Under the pieces are notes generated by a model, which was not told the origin of the DNA, did no database searches, and saw only the letters and a program-made list of their open reading frames with translations. A stretch of DNA of 64,000 nt from Panopea generosa (lineage: Eukaryota > Mollusca > Bivalvia > Adapedonta > Hiatellidae), in assembly GCA_029582155.1 (NCBI GenBank), contig CM055905.1, positions 10,628,995-10,692,994 of the forward strand. The letters are read 5' to 3'. The translations under genes and the position numbers were made by a program. Below, piece after piece: positions 32,803 through 44,893 of the stretch; positions within the stretch are counted from its first letter, which is position 1, and every line of letters starts with the position of its first letter.

Positions 32803-32808
32803 CACCCC

Positions 32809-32839
<31 letters not shown>

Positions 32840-32843
32840 ACTT
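32803..32843. repeat. Poly-C followed by (CA)n
   Basis: About 22 C then a CA tract, then a looser CATACA-like tail to about 32905. Confidence 0.97.
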
Positions 32844-32905
32844 ACACTCATACACATCACCACCACCACATTCACACGCATACACAAACACATACACACA
32901 TACAA

Positions 32906-33382
32906 AGTGAACATTATTTTCTTCCTTTATGGAGAGGAAATGAAATATATAATCTATTCATAAATATGGCATGTATAACACATATGAATATATAATACAA
33001 AAGGGTTTTACATAAATCGGACAATTTAATCGTTAAAAATGTCTAAATCATTCAAGGAAGTATTTTTTATGAGTAACTTAATTGAATGACAGTTTTATGT
33101 CGTGTTTTATTGTGTGTTTTATATGTTGTTGTTTTTTGTGAAGTTGATAAAGAGACGGGTCCTTCCTGACCTCCAACACATTCCTTAATGGGAACAATGG
33201 TGTGTTGACAAATAGTACATAGAAATAAAAGACTCCTAACACCGTTTTCACAATAGAATTCAACTGAAGCTGAAATTTAAAACTATTTCATAATACAACT
33301 CATAAACAATGTTTTCCTGTAATTAATGTTTTAAACATGTTAACGTAAACGTTAACAGTGATATTGAAACAATATTAAAATC
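32906..33382. other. AT-rich non-coding DNA
   Basis: Nothing recognised. Confidence 0.4.
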
Positions 33383-33425
33383 TGAGCGATAGTGTAGTGG
33401 GTAGAGAGTTGGCTGCTCGCAGAAT
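33383..33425 (+). repeat. tRNA-like SINE head scrap, group 3
   Basis: GCGATAGTGTAGTGGGTAGA with GTTGGCTGCTCGCAGAATTC resembles the head at 38935. It stops where the non-LTR relic's 3' end begins. Confidence 0.5.
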
Positions 33426-33429
33426 TCGC

Positions 33430-35290
33430 CATTAGTAAAATGTTATATTTCAACTTTTCCCACACGTAGTTTTTTTTATTTAATCTTTTATTCCTCCATA
33501 CAAGGAGAGCATACATATACACATACAAAACAACGAACAAACGTATACATATTACAAATTTACAATAACAAAACAATACTAAGTATATACATGTACACAA
33601 CATAACAACACGTTTTATACAACAGTTCAATATAGCTTTTTTAACATGCATGATTATCCAAAATAAGAAACCTTATCGAAACGAAATATAAGATTTATCT
33701 AGAAGGAAACTATACTAGTACAACATACGTACATTATTATAAACCAATTTAGATTTGTTATAATGAAATCTATTATTATGCAAGTTAAAACTGAACCTTT
33801 TAAGTTCTAACTATATTGCATTTTAACCAAATGCTACAAAATGTAATTAAGCAAATTTTCAAACAATAAAAACTATCTTCTTTATTTAGAAAACGTGACA
33901 TTCCACTAAACATGTGGATCAACTGTAGACAAGGTGGCATGCATATCAAACAGCGATATAGAACACCAAACTTCTCAAAAAACATTGCAGTATAACATAT
34001 TTCTTTCACTGTTACTCTTTATACAGTATAGTAGAACATGTTCAACATTATTAACATTTACAATATAGCACTTAGGGCATGTTTGCTCATATGGTTTACT
34101 GAATAATTTGCATATCAACTTTATTGCTATGGTACATTGTGATGAACATTTTCTATCTTCTTGGGATAATTTCCAAATGTCACACAAGTTTAAATTATTA
34201 TGCAATATATTAAAACCATATAAAGTTTCATCAATATGACAGTTAGTAAGTATTCTTTTATTTTCAAACTCAACAATACATTTATTTATTATTCTTTTCC
34301 ACATTAGCTTAGATGGAAATTGACCTGATTTTGTATACTTTTCAAGATAAAATGATAATTCATACTTTCTACATTACAGAATATATATCACTAATAAAAC
34401 CTTTTACTTTCAACTGGATTGTTTTGAAAATCAAACAGTCTATATGTAAACAATTGTTTTGCATGACATTTTGGGTACAATCTACATAACTGCCCAAGAA
34501 ATGTTAATTTTTCTTTTGTCTATTTCTGCTTCTACTGATAAACAACCTAATAAACTAAATGCTTTATCAGTTCTTGTATATTTAGAGATAGATTAGCATA
34601 AACTTTATACAAAATCTATGAGAACCGCTCTAGTTTTAACATATTGCTTTTGTTGATAGGTCCCCAAAGCTCACAACCATACAACGCTTTTGGCAGTACA
34701 ACTGTCTTATATATTGTTTTAGAGGTTGCTGGATGTATTCCACCAGAGTAAATACCGCAGTTTATTATGCTTAAAAATGTAGATCTTAACTTTGAACATG
34801 CTTCGTTTATAGTATAACTTAAATTGTTAAATTTATCAAATAAAATACCAAGATGTTTATACTGAACTTCTTCTTCAATATCATCACAAGCAAGAAACCA
34901 TGAACGATTCCTGCATTTATACCTATATGCAGATTCATTTGTAACAATAATTGAACATTTTGAGGAGTTACAAAAATAGTGATTGTTAATACCATACTGG
35001 TAACATAACTATCATATGCTTTAAACCGTTGTTTAGTAATGGTAAAAGAACCATATCATCCGCTGAGGTAGGACATGAACAATTTAACCTATAAGCATAG
35101 AGGCCTTACTTTGAAGAAAACATTCATGAGTTCATTTTTAAGACAATATACAGAAATACCTAAGTACACCCCCTTGTCTTGTTCCTTGAAGGACATCGAG
35201 CCAATTTGAATAATGACATTGGTTTCGAACACAGCTTGTCATGCTCTGATATAAATCTATAATTATTTTATTATATACTTATTAAGGCCA
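33430..35290 (-). pseudogene. Decayed non-LTR retrotransposon (RT and C-terminal zinc motif)
   Basis: Reading the minus strand downward from 35290, remnants occur in reverse-transcriptase order. These are GTRQGGVL near 35160, SADDMVLLPL (the Y/V-A-D-D catalytic box) near 35060, and EVQYKHLGILFDKFNN with INEACSKLRSTFL near 34880-34770. Next come IYKTVVLPKALYGCEL near 34690, and a C-terminal segment (34304-33975) with CPKCYIVNVNNVEHVLLYC, a CX2CX9HX4C zinc motif. Stops and frame changes are numerous. The N-terminal and endonuclease parts are absent, as expected for a 5'-truncated copy. About 500 bp of AT-rich 3' UTR follow. It belongs to the same family as 60500-62430. The clade (CR1/Jockey/I-like group) is not resolved. 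Confidence 0.85.
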
Positions 35291-35415
35291 ATCCTAGTTG
35301 AATGGTCATTGTTATAAAATCGAACCATTACATCAGATATACCATTGTAATATTACTATAACCGTGACCAGGAAGGTGTGTCAACTCTGATAATGAGAGT
35401 GGGTCTGATATAAAT

Positions 35416-35442
35416 ACATGTATATATATATATATATATAGA
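35416..35442. repeat. (TA)n microsatellite
   Basis: About 11 TA units. Confidence 0.95.
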
Positions 35443-35779
35443 AACAGTAAACGCAAAATAAATACGTAAGTATAAAAATAACGTTTATTAAGCGGCGCCA
35501 CGACGAAATAGCCGTCTGCATTTCGTAACAGTGTGGTATTAATCGTCCCGTCGATGTGTTCAATTCTTTCAAAATACATGTACATCCTAAAACTGTTAAA
35601 ACGTGGGATGGATATTGAAAAAAATAGAAGCTACTATATGGCAAATAAGTTGAAACTGTCTAAATTATCATAGATCATATATCTCAAGTACTGATATATT
35701 TTATATCATATCTCATGACATTATCATATGCTTTATCTCATATACATGTATATATTTTACCAGGTATCAATTACCATGA

Positions 35780-37610
35780 TTCATAACAAGCTATAATGTA
35801 TCATGTATAATTTTAATGTATAATGTATAATTATAACGTATAATCTATAATTATAATGTATAATGAAAAACGTATAATGTATTATGTTAAGTGTATAGTA
35901 TATTGTGTTTAATGTATTATATATCGTGTATAATGTATAATTTAAAATGTATAATAAATAATACATAATGTATAATGTATAATACATAATGTATTATTTA
36001 TAATGGGTAATGTATAATGTATAATTATAATGTATATTGTATAATGTATCGTGTATAATGTATAACGTATAATGCACAATGTATAATGTAAAGCGTTTAC
36101 TGTATAATATATTATGTATAATGTATAGTGTATAGTGCATAATGTATAAATTATTATGTATAAAGTATAATGTATTGTGTAGTGTATAATGTATATTGTA
36201 TAATGTAAAATATATAATATATAATGTATAATGTATAATGTATAATGAATAATGTATAATGTATAATGTATAATGAATCATGTATCTTGTAAAATGCATA
36301 TTGTAAAGTGTAAAGTGTATAGTGTATAGTGTATAGTGTTAAGTGTATAATGTATTGTGTATAATGTATAATGTATTATATATCGTGTATAATGTATAAT
36401 GTATTATATATTGTGTATAACGTACCGTGTATAATGTATCATGTAAAGCGTTTAATATATAATGTATAGTGTATAATGTATAGTGTATAGTGTATAATGT
36501 ATAAATTATTATGTATTGTGTAGTGTATAATGTATTATGTATAATGTATAATGTATTGTAGTATAATGTATAATGTATAATGTATAATGTATAATGTATA
36601 ATGTATTGTGTATAATATATAATGTATAATGTATAATGTATTTTGTATAATGAATTATGTATCATGTAAAATGCATATTGTAAACTGTATAGTGTAGGGT
36701 GTATAGTGTATAGTGTAAAGTGTATAATGTATAATGTATTGTGTATAATGTTTAATTTATTATATATCGTGTATAATGTATTATATATTGTGTATAATGT
36801 ATCGTGTATAATGTATAGTGTATAGTGTATAGTGTAGTGCATAATGTATATTGTATATTGTATAATGTATAATGTATAATGTATAATGCATAATGTATAA
36901 TGTATAATGTATAATGTATAATGTATAATGTATAATGTATAATGTACAATGTACAATGTACAATGTATAATGTATCGTGTATCATGTATCATGTATCATG
37001 TATCATGTATCATGTATCATGTATCATATATCATGTATCATGTATAACGTATATTGTATACTATAAACTATTTACTGTATACTTGCAAAGTGAATAGTGT
37101 AAACTGTAAAGTATATAATTCATAATGTATAATGTATTGTGTATAATTTATGATCATCGTATAATGTATAATGAATTATATATCGAGTATAATGTATATT
37201 GTATTATATATCGTGTATAATGTATAATGTATTATATATCGGGTGTAATGTATAATGTATACCGTATAGTGTAAAGTGTATAGTGTAAAGTGTATAATGT
37301 ATAATGTTTAATGTATAATGTATAATGTAAAATTTATAAAGTATAATTTATAATGTATAGATGTATAAATGTATAATGTATCCTGTATAGTGTATCGTGT
37401 ATAATATATAATGTATAATTAATACTGTATACTGTATAATGTTTAGTGTATATTGTATATTATATAATGTATTATATATATCGTGTATAATGTATAGTGT
37501 ATAATGTATAATTTATATATAATGTATCGTATATAGTGTATAATGCATCATAAATGTTGTATCAAGTATATCAATAATGTATTATATACCATTTATCGGT
37601 AATCATATTT
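35780..37610. repeat. AT-rich minisatellite, ~9-bp unit TATAATGTA
   Basis: Units of TATAATGTA, with TATTGTGTA, TATAGTGTA and TATCATGTA variants, fill about 1.8 kb. A run of TATCATGTA near 36970-37040 is almost perfect. Variant blocks such as AAGTGTATAATGTA recur at 36330, 36720 and 37275, suggesting larger segmental duplications. The 217-residue minus-strand frame (36339-36992) is repeat translation. Confidence 0.96.
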
Positions 37611-37619
37611 TAGGTATCG

Positions 37620-38660
37620 AGTTTCATGCGTGAAGTATCGTGCATCACGGATCGTATAATATGTATCATATATCATATGTCGTGTATCACGGATCGTATA
37701 ACATGTATCATATATCATATGTCGTGTATCACGGGTCGTATAATATGTTTCATATATCACATGTCGTGTATCACGGATCGTATAATATGTTTCATACATC
37801 ACATGTCGTGTATCACGGATCGTATAACATGTATCATATATCATGTGTCGTGCATCACGGATCGTATAACATGTACCATATATCATATGTCGTGTGTCAC
37901 AGATTGTATAACATGTATCATATATCAAATGTCGTGTGTCACAGGTCGTATAACATGTATCATATATAATATGTCGTGTATCACGGGTCGTATAATATGT
38001 TTCATATATCACATGTCGTGTATCACGGATCGTATCACATGTATCATATATCATATGTCGTGCATCACGGATCGTATAACATGTATCATATATAATATGT
38101 CGTGTATCACGGGTCGTATAATATGTTTCATATATCACATGTCGTGTATCACGGATCGTATAATATGTATCATATACCATATGTCGTGCACCACGGATCG
38201 TATAACATGTATCATATATCATATGTCGTGTATCACGGGTCTTAAAACATGTATCATATATCATATGTCGTTCATCACGGATCGTATAACATGTATCATA
38301 TATCATATGCCGTGCATCACGGATCGTATAACATGTATCATATATCATATGTCGTGTACCATGTGTCGTATAACATTTATCATATATCACATGTCGTGCA
38401 TCACGGATCGTACAACATGTATCATATATCATATGTCTTGCATCACGGATTGTATAATATGTATCATATATCACAGGTCGTGCATCACGGATCGTATAAC
38501 ATGTACCATATACCATATGTCGTGTATCACGTGTCGTATAACATGTTTCATATATCACATGTCGTGCATCACGTATCGTATAACATGTATCATATATCAT
38601 ATGTCGTGTATCACGTGTCATTTATGCTATGTATCATATACACAGTGTATCGTCTGTAAA
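37620..38660. repeat. 42-bp minisatellite (~25 copies)
   Basis: The unit is CGTGTATCACGGATCGTATA plus ACATGTATCATATATCATATGT. Being 42 bp long it stays open in several frames on both strands, giving frames of 361 and 342 residues. These only translate the unit and lack any start or exon context. The unit is rich in short palindromes (ACATGT, CATATG, ATATAT), and the array follows directly on the 9-bp array, whose TATCATGTA variant resembles part of this unit. Confidence 0.97.
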
Positions 38661-38724
38661 AATTTTTCACTCGCCACGTCTAGTAACTCAAATATCTGGT
38701 TTAGGCAATAAAATAATCTAAAAG

Positions 38725-38905
38725 CGGGGAAGTAAGGTATTGCATAGAGTGTTTGCTGGTCACGCCAGAGGTTGTGGGTTCGATCCACAGCTCTATCTGA
38801 TGTCTCTCAAAACACAATACTCAGTACTGGTTCTACCAAGGAATCTGATTGGAAAGCGGTTCATCATATAAACTCCGGATAAACTAGGTAAAACACCAAT
38901 TATTT
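38725..38905 (+). repeat. SINE, group 3
   Basis: Head GTATTGCATAGAGTGTTTGC, B box GTTGTGGGTTCGATCCACAG, then CTCAGTACTGGTTCTACCAA and GAAAGCGGTTCATCATATAA. The 3' end is near AACACCAATTATT. Confidence 0.88.
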
Positions 38906-38934
38906 GCCGTCTCAAAACTAAAAAAAATAAATAA

Positions 38935-39122
38935 AGCAGGAATGTAGAGTAATAGATAGAGTGTTGGCCGTTCACGCCAGAATTTACGGGTTCGATCCCC
39001 TATTCGCCCCGATCCCTCTCATAAAACAACACTCAGTACTGGTTCTATCCAGGAAGCGGACTCGAAAACGGTTTATATAAGCTCTGAGCTTTCATCGCAT
39101 TCGAGCTAAAATAAATTAATAT
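38935..39122 (+). repeat. SINE, group 3
   Basis: Head TAGAGTAATAGATAGAGTGT, B box TTTACGGGTTCGATCCCC, central block CTCAGTACTGGTTCTATCCA and GGAAGCGGACTCG, then AACGGTTTATATAAGCTCTG and a 3' end GAGCTAAAATAAAT. Thirty bases after the previous copy and in the same orientation. Confidence 0.92.
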
Positions 39123-39829
39123 AAACCAAAAAGAAGTTTATAGTTCAAACCTTTTTAACCAATGATAGGCGAGGGATTTTCAAGAAAAGACAACTTATTC
39201 TTGCTGCACAAAATTGATCTACTTTATCATCAAGTGACACCAGATGAAATCATGAGTTTTAACTATATAGTTTGGTCATAGATCAATTATTAACCGTACT
39301 TAGTGAGCTTTTTCGCTTCGTTATTTCGTTAAAACCTCACATAATGATGTAAATTAAACATAATCATAAGTAGGGCGTAGATAACTATAACACTGTCGCA
39401 TTAACCTACAAAACGCATTATTATATAGGTTACCATGCATGACTATAGATTCCGTGTAATAAAGTTAACAATGCGTGGCCATTTAGCTGTCAGTCAGTGG
39501 AAGGACTAGCTATGCCTTAATTACAGAAAATATAGTGATTGGAAAAACAATATCCATCAAAAGGTCATCGGCCTATAACACAAAATAACGTACAACAGAT
39601 GAAGATAAAGGAATAGGGAAAAACAAACCCTGCATTCAACGATGGAGCAATTACGTCTACATACTATAACGATAATTTGAAATACTAGTATAATTATGTA
39701 ATAATACTATGTACAATATATAAATTTTGCAGGGTGCATTGCGGGATGACCCGCTGTGACCCTCTTGCATCTATTACTGAGTGTATAAGTGCACCGCCAG
39801 TTGGTGGTTAAAATGAAGCTTCCATTGAA
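39123..39829. other. AT-rich non-coding DNA
   Basis: Nothing recognised. Confidence 0.4.
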
Positions 39830-40025
39830 GCTTTTGTGGAGCGCGTGGTCCCGGGGTAGAGCATCAAATCCATGATCGGAGGGTCGTGGGTTCGATCCTC
39901 CGCCACGGATATGTTTGTTATCCGCATAGGTTTAGTACTGGTTCTGCCCAAGGAGACTTTGAGCGTGATTTGTCTTAGCTGTAATAACTTCGCAATCGAG
40001 GTAAAATAAATAAGTTTAAAACAAA
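39830..40025 (+). repeat. SINE, group 3 (different head)
   Basis: Head GCGCGTGGTCCCGGGGTAGA, B box GGTCGTGGGTTCGATCCTCC, and central block TTAGTACTGGTTCTGCCCAA. The 3' part is ATAACTTCGCAATCGAGGTA with end AAAATAAATAAGT. The same head variant occurs reversed at 51030 and, as a fragment, at 56058. Confidence 0.9.
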
Positions 40026-40107
40026 ACAAGCTTCGATGCGCTTGTTGTATCCCGACCCTAGTCTGCCATTTCCCCCCTTCAATATAAAACATATAACTAC
40101 ACAAAAT

Positions 40108-40110
40108 TTC

Positions 40111-40165
<55 letters not shown>

Positions 40166-40760
40166 TACACTTACACATACACTTACACATACATATACAC
40201 ATACACATACATATACACATATATACATACACCATACATATGCATATACACATACACATACACACTTCCATAAACACATACACATACACCTTACACATAC
40301 ACCTTACACATAAACAAACACATAAACATACACATACACATACAAATACACATACACACTTCCACATACACATACATACTCCCATATACACACACACACA
40401 CACACCCCCACACACACACACACGCACACGCACACGCATACATACACACTTCCGCATAACATACACATACACATACACACTTCCGCATACACATACACAT
40501 ACACACTTCTGCATACACATACACACTTCCGCATACACATATCATACACATACACATACACTTACACATACAAATACACATACATATACACAACCACATA
40601 CACAAACATAACGCATACAAATACATATACACATACACATACAAATACACACTTCCGCATACACAAACACATCCACACCACACCACACCACACCACACCA
40701 CATATACCGTACATGTACACATACTCATGCACATACTCATGCACACACGCGTACACTTTC
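40108..40760. repeat. (CATACA)n-type tract
   Basis: CACATACACATA hexamers with interruptions such as CTTCCGCATA that themselves recur (40446, 40480, 40506, 40527, 40653), so blocks were duplicated. Long HI/HT and MCMC frames on both strands are artefacts. Confidence 0.97.
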
Positions 40761-40977
40761 CCATTCGGCTGTTCTTCTATTCTGTATTCTGCTGGAATGA
40801 AAACTTTTCATTCTGTTCTACCGAGCCGTTTAGTTCTGATTTGCAAGGCACCTTTTTATTGTTATTATTTCATATAAGAAATAACATGTATGGGAATGAC
40901 CTTTTCATGTATTTGTATGCTAATAAACGGTTATACCGCCATGTACTTCTACAATCCATACCATGTATGGTATATAA

Positions 40978-40980
40978 ACC

Positions 40981-41056
<76 letters not shown>

Positions 41057-41057
41057 A
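40978..41057. repeat. (TGTC)n microsatellite
   Basis: About 19 TGTC units. Confidence 0.97.
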
Positions 41058-41840
41058 TAGTATGTATCATGTATTCGACACGATCACGTAGCACACAGTC
41101 GATCACGTCCATCCAATATTAAAAATAACATATTATTATTATATGAATAAAGGCTTGTCTCTGACATAATATCACAAGAACATTTTGTATAAAACACCTC
41201 GAGGCGGTGGCATGTCTACTGTATTTAATATAAAACATAAAATAGTTGCGGTTTTTATAAAGGTTAAGTGAACATATTACATTCATCAAGCAATGTATTT
41301 GACATTTTAATATGTTTTAAATAAAACACAGGTTTTTAAATATTGTTGAAGACTGCTGAATTTAAATATAAATATAGATAAAAATACAAACAAAACTTTA
41401 GGAAATACTATAAAAACAGATATCTTTAATCCGTGATAAATTGTGAGTAACAATCACAAGTGGCTGTTTAATGGCCTCGTGTATTCTATGGACGGCTAGA
41501 TTATGATACAGCTGAATGAATATGTGACATGTTTGAACACGTTTACGAGTACGAAAACCCTGGAGGGAAATGTTTTACCTATTTCTACACACGTATAAGC
41601 TTATAAACATATAAGTAGAAATGACCCTACACTGCTTCCGTACTTTTGGAACCGATCGGTAAAACCGGATACCAGAATACGTTAGAAAGATGTAAACATT
41701 CGATATGAAAGGTTGTAACTTTCGTAACCGAAACTATTGTGTTGGAATCGACATGCACTATGGTTATGTGTATATACTAGTACATGTATATCAAATATAC
41801 AAGTAAAGTAAAGTGTTTGTTTATTAAAGTGTCACCCCTA
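41058..41840. other. AT-rich non-coding DNA up to the gap
   Basis: Nothing recognised. Confidence 0.4.
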
Positions 41841-42340
41841 NNNNNNNNNNNNNNNNNNNNNNNNNNNNNNNNNNNNNNNNNNNNNNNNNNNNNNNNNNNN
41901 NNNNNNNNNNNNNNNNNNNNNNNNNNNNNNNNNNNNNNNNNNNNNNNNNNNNNNNNNNNNNNNNNNNNNNNNNNNNNNNNNNNNNNNNNNNNNNNNNNNN
42001 NNNNNNNNNNNNNNNNNNNNNNNNNNNNNNNNNNNNNNNNNNNNNNNNNNNNNNNNNNNNNNNNNNNNNNNNNNNNNNNNNNNNNNNNNNNNNNNNNNNN
42101 NNNNNNNNNNNNNNNNNNNNNNNNNNNNNNNNNNNNNNNNNNNNNNNNNNNNNNNNNNNNNNNNNNNNNNNNNNNNNNNNNNNNNNNNNNNNNNNNNNNN
42201 NNNNNNNNNNNNNNNNNNNNNNNNNNNNNNNNNNNNNNNNNNNNNNNNNNNNNNNNNNNNNNNNNNNNNNNNNNNNNNNNNNNNNNNNNNNNNNNNNNNN
42301 NNNNNNNNNNNNNNNNNNNNNNNNNNNNNNNNNNNNNNNN
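41841..42340. other. Assembly gap of exactly 500 N
   Basis: A round-number run of N indicates a scaffolding join of unknown true length. The X-filled frames crossing it are meaningless. Confidence 0.99.
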
Positions 42341-42842
42341 TCCAATGGAAAGGTCAGCGAGCTCAGGGCATGCAAATTTAGATAGAATTGATACGGTGTT
42401 CCAATAGGACCACGCGCTATCGCTTTGTCAAAAGGTACACGCATTGCCACGACAATACGACAATGCGATGGCTCGATGGTGATGACACGACAGTATGATA
42501 TCACGATGGTTATGGAGCGGTGGGGCGTTTAACGGGTGATGGAGCGAAGACACGATAACGAAGACGAGATAACACGATGATGTCACAATAATACATACTC
42601 GGCCAATTCCGACATCCTTCGGTAATTAGGATAATTGGTGAGGTGGTCCGAATGGATGAAGTCACTGCACTATTATCTCCCTTGAATACGTCAACTATGT
42701 AAAGTTCTATATTATCTCCTTCAACTTTATAAAAAAATATATTTAAAACAAAGTCAATGATAATCATACAGCTGCCTTACACAATATTTAGAATGGAAGA
42801 TAAATTTAAATAAGTGTAAACATATTTGATAAACATGTGTCC
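42341..42842. other. Non-coding DNA with loose GATG/CACGA repetition
   Basis: Phrases such as CACGATGATG, CGATGGTGATG and ACACGATAACG recur between 42440 and 42590 without a fixed period. Confidence 0.4.
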
Positions 42843-42925
42843 GTTAGGATTTGACTGAACTCTTAACCTCCAATATGCAAACCAAACCTTTTAACCCATT
42901 GCGCTATGACTTTGTGGAGCTGCGG
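42843..42925 (-). repeat. tRNA-like SINE head
   Basis: The minus strand reads AAGTCATAGCGCAATGGGTT, then GGTTTGCATATTGGAGGTTA and a B-box-like AGAGTTCAGTCAAATCC. Strongly decayed. Confidence 0.45.
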
Positions 42926-42991
42926 CAGTATGGAAAATAACGAACCTGCAAAAGGTATAATGATTTTCGACGGTTGTCTGCTTAAATTAAT

Positions 42992-43034
42992 TACCCCCCC
43001 CCCCCCCCCCCCCACCCACACACACACACACGCC
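42992..43034. repeat. Poly-C followed by (CA)n
   Basis: About 19 C then CCCACACACACA. Confidence 0.97.
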
Positions 43035-43386
43035 ACCCCAGGACTATGTGTCCCGATCCCCCCTTTAACATTTTATTGTATGGTGACCCATAGTTAGATA
43101 TTCGTACTAAAACTCAGATTTCGATGCTGTGTAGCTAGACAGCGATGTTGTTGTTGTTGTTTTTTATTTTAAAATTAGTAGATGTAACATAAAAATTATA
43201 TTGACCGGAACAACTTACCCGCCATTTTTTTATTTCCAATCTCTTTGTCAAATATCGAGTAGCGTCATTTTAATTTGTATGCGATGCTCGATGTCAAGTT
43301 GATTATACAGACTTGGTCATTGTTATCCTAAATCTTCTTTCTTATTCAAATACAAATTTCAAAGAAATTGCTTTTATATTATTTGA

Positions 43387-44893
43387 GAGAATAATAAAAT
43401 GTCAAGGGACGGGTTAGATATATAAAATGTCAAGTGACGGGTTAGATAAATAAAATGTCAGGTGGCTGGTTAGATATATAAAATGTCAAGGGACGGGTTA
43501 GATATATAAAATGTCAGGTGGCGGGTTAGATATATAAAATGTCAAGGGACGGGTTAGATATATAAAATGTCAGGTGGTGGGTTAGATATATAAAATGTCA
43601 GGTGGTGGGTTAGATATATAAAATGTCAGGTTGCGGGTTAGATATATAAAATATCAAGTGACGGGTTAGATATATAAAATGTCAAGGGACGGGTTAGATA
43701 TGTAAAATGTCAGGTGGTGGGTTAGATATATAAAATGTCAGGTTGCGGGTTAGATATATAAAATATCAAGTGACGGGTTAGATATATAAAATGTCAAGTG
43801 ACGGGTTAGATATATAAAATGTCAGGTAGCGGGTTAGATCATATAAAATGTCAAGGGACGGGTTAGATATATAAAATGTCAGGTGGCGGGTTAGATATAT
43901 AAAATGTCAAGGGACGGGTTAGATATATAAAATGTCCGGTGGTTGGTTAGATATATAAAATGTCAAGGGACGAGTTAGATATATAAAATGTCAGGTGGTG
44001 GGTTAGATATATAAAATGTCAGGTGGTGGGTTAGATATATAAAATGTCAGGTTGCGGGTTAGATATATAAAATATCAAGTGACGTGTTAGATATATAAAA
44101 TGTCAAGGGACGGGTTAGATATATAAAATGTCCGGTGGCGGGTTAGATATATAAAATGTCAGGAGACGGGTTAGATATATAAAATGTCAGGTTGCGGGTT
44201 AGATATATAAAATGTCAGGTGGCTGGTTAGATAAATAAAATGTCAGGTAGCGGGTTAGATCATATGAAATGTAAGGAGAGGGGTTAGATATATAAAATGT
44301 CAGGAGACGGGTTAGATATATAAAATGTCAGGTAGCGGGTTAGATCATATGAAATGTCAGGAGACGGGTTAGATATATAAAATGTCAGGAGACGGGTTAG
44401 ATATATAAAATGTCAGGTTGCGGGTTAGATATATAAAATGTCAGGTGGCTGGTTAGATATATAAAATGTCAGGTAGCGGGTTAGATCATATGAAATGTAA
44501 GGAGAGGGGTTAGATATATAAAATGTCAGGAGACGGGTTTGATATATAAAATGTCAGGTAGCGGGTTAGATCATATGAAATGTCAGGAGACGGGTTAGAT
44601 ATATAAAATGTCAGGTGGCGGGTTAGATATATAAAATGTCAGGTAGCGGGTTAGATCATATGAAATGTAAGGAGACGGGTTACATATATAAAATGTCAGG
44701 AGACGGGTAAGATATATAAAATGTTAGGTAGCGGGTTAGATCATATGAAATGTCAGGAGACGGGTTAGATATATAAAATGTCAGGTAGCGGGTTAGATCA
44801 TATGAAATGTTAGGAGAAGGGTTAGATATATAAAATGTCAGGTGGTGAGTTAGATATATATATAAAATGTCAGGTGGCGGGTTAGATATACGA
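43387..44893. repeat. 28-bp minisatellite (~53 copies)
   Basis: The unit is TAGATATATAAAATGTCAGG plus TGGCGGGT. Sub-types differ in the last bases (GGGACGGGT, GGTGGTGGGT, GGTTGCGGGT, GGAGACGGGT) and in TAGATCATATGAAATG, and these sub-types recur in blocks. Every unit contains GGGTTAG and a TATATAAA box. No long frame is open. Confidence 0.97.

Noticed and set aside
36339-36992. 217-residue Tyr/Ile/His-rich minus-strand frame
   Set aside because: Translation of the 9-bp TATAATGTA array.
37593-38711. Two overlapping long open frames of 342 (-) and 361 (+) residues
   Set aside because: They translate a 42-bp tandem unit, whose length is a multiple of three, so several frames stay open. No start context, splice sites or family.
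40036-40764. His/Thr-rich and Met/Cys-rich frames up to 191 residues
   Set aside because: Translation of the CATACA microsatellite tract.
41784-42504. Frames of more than 200 residues
   Set aside because: They consist almost entirely of the 500-N gap.
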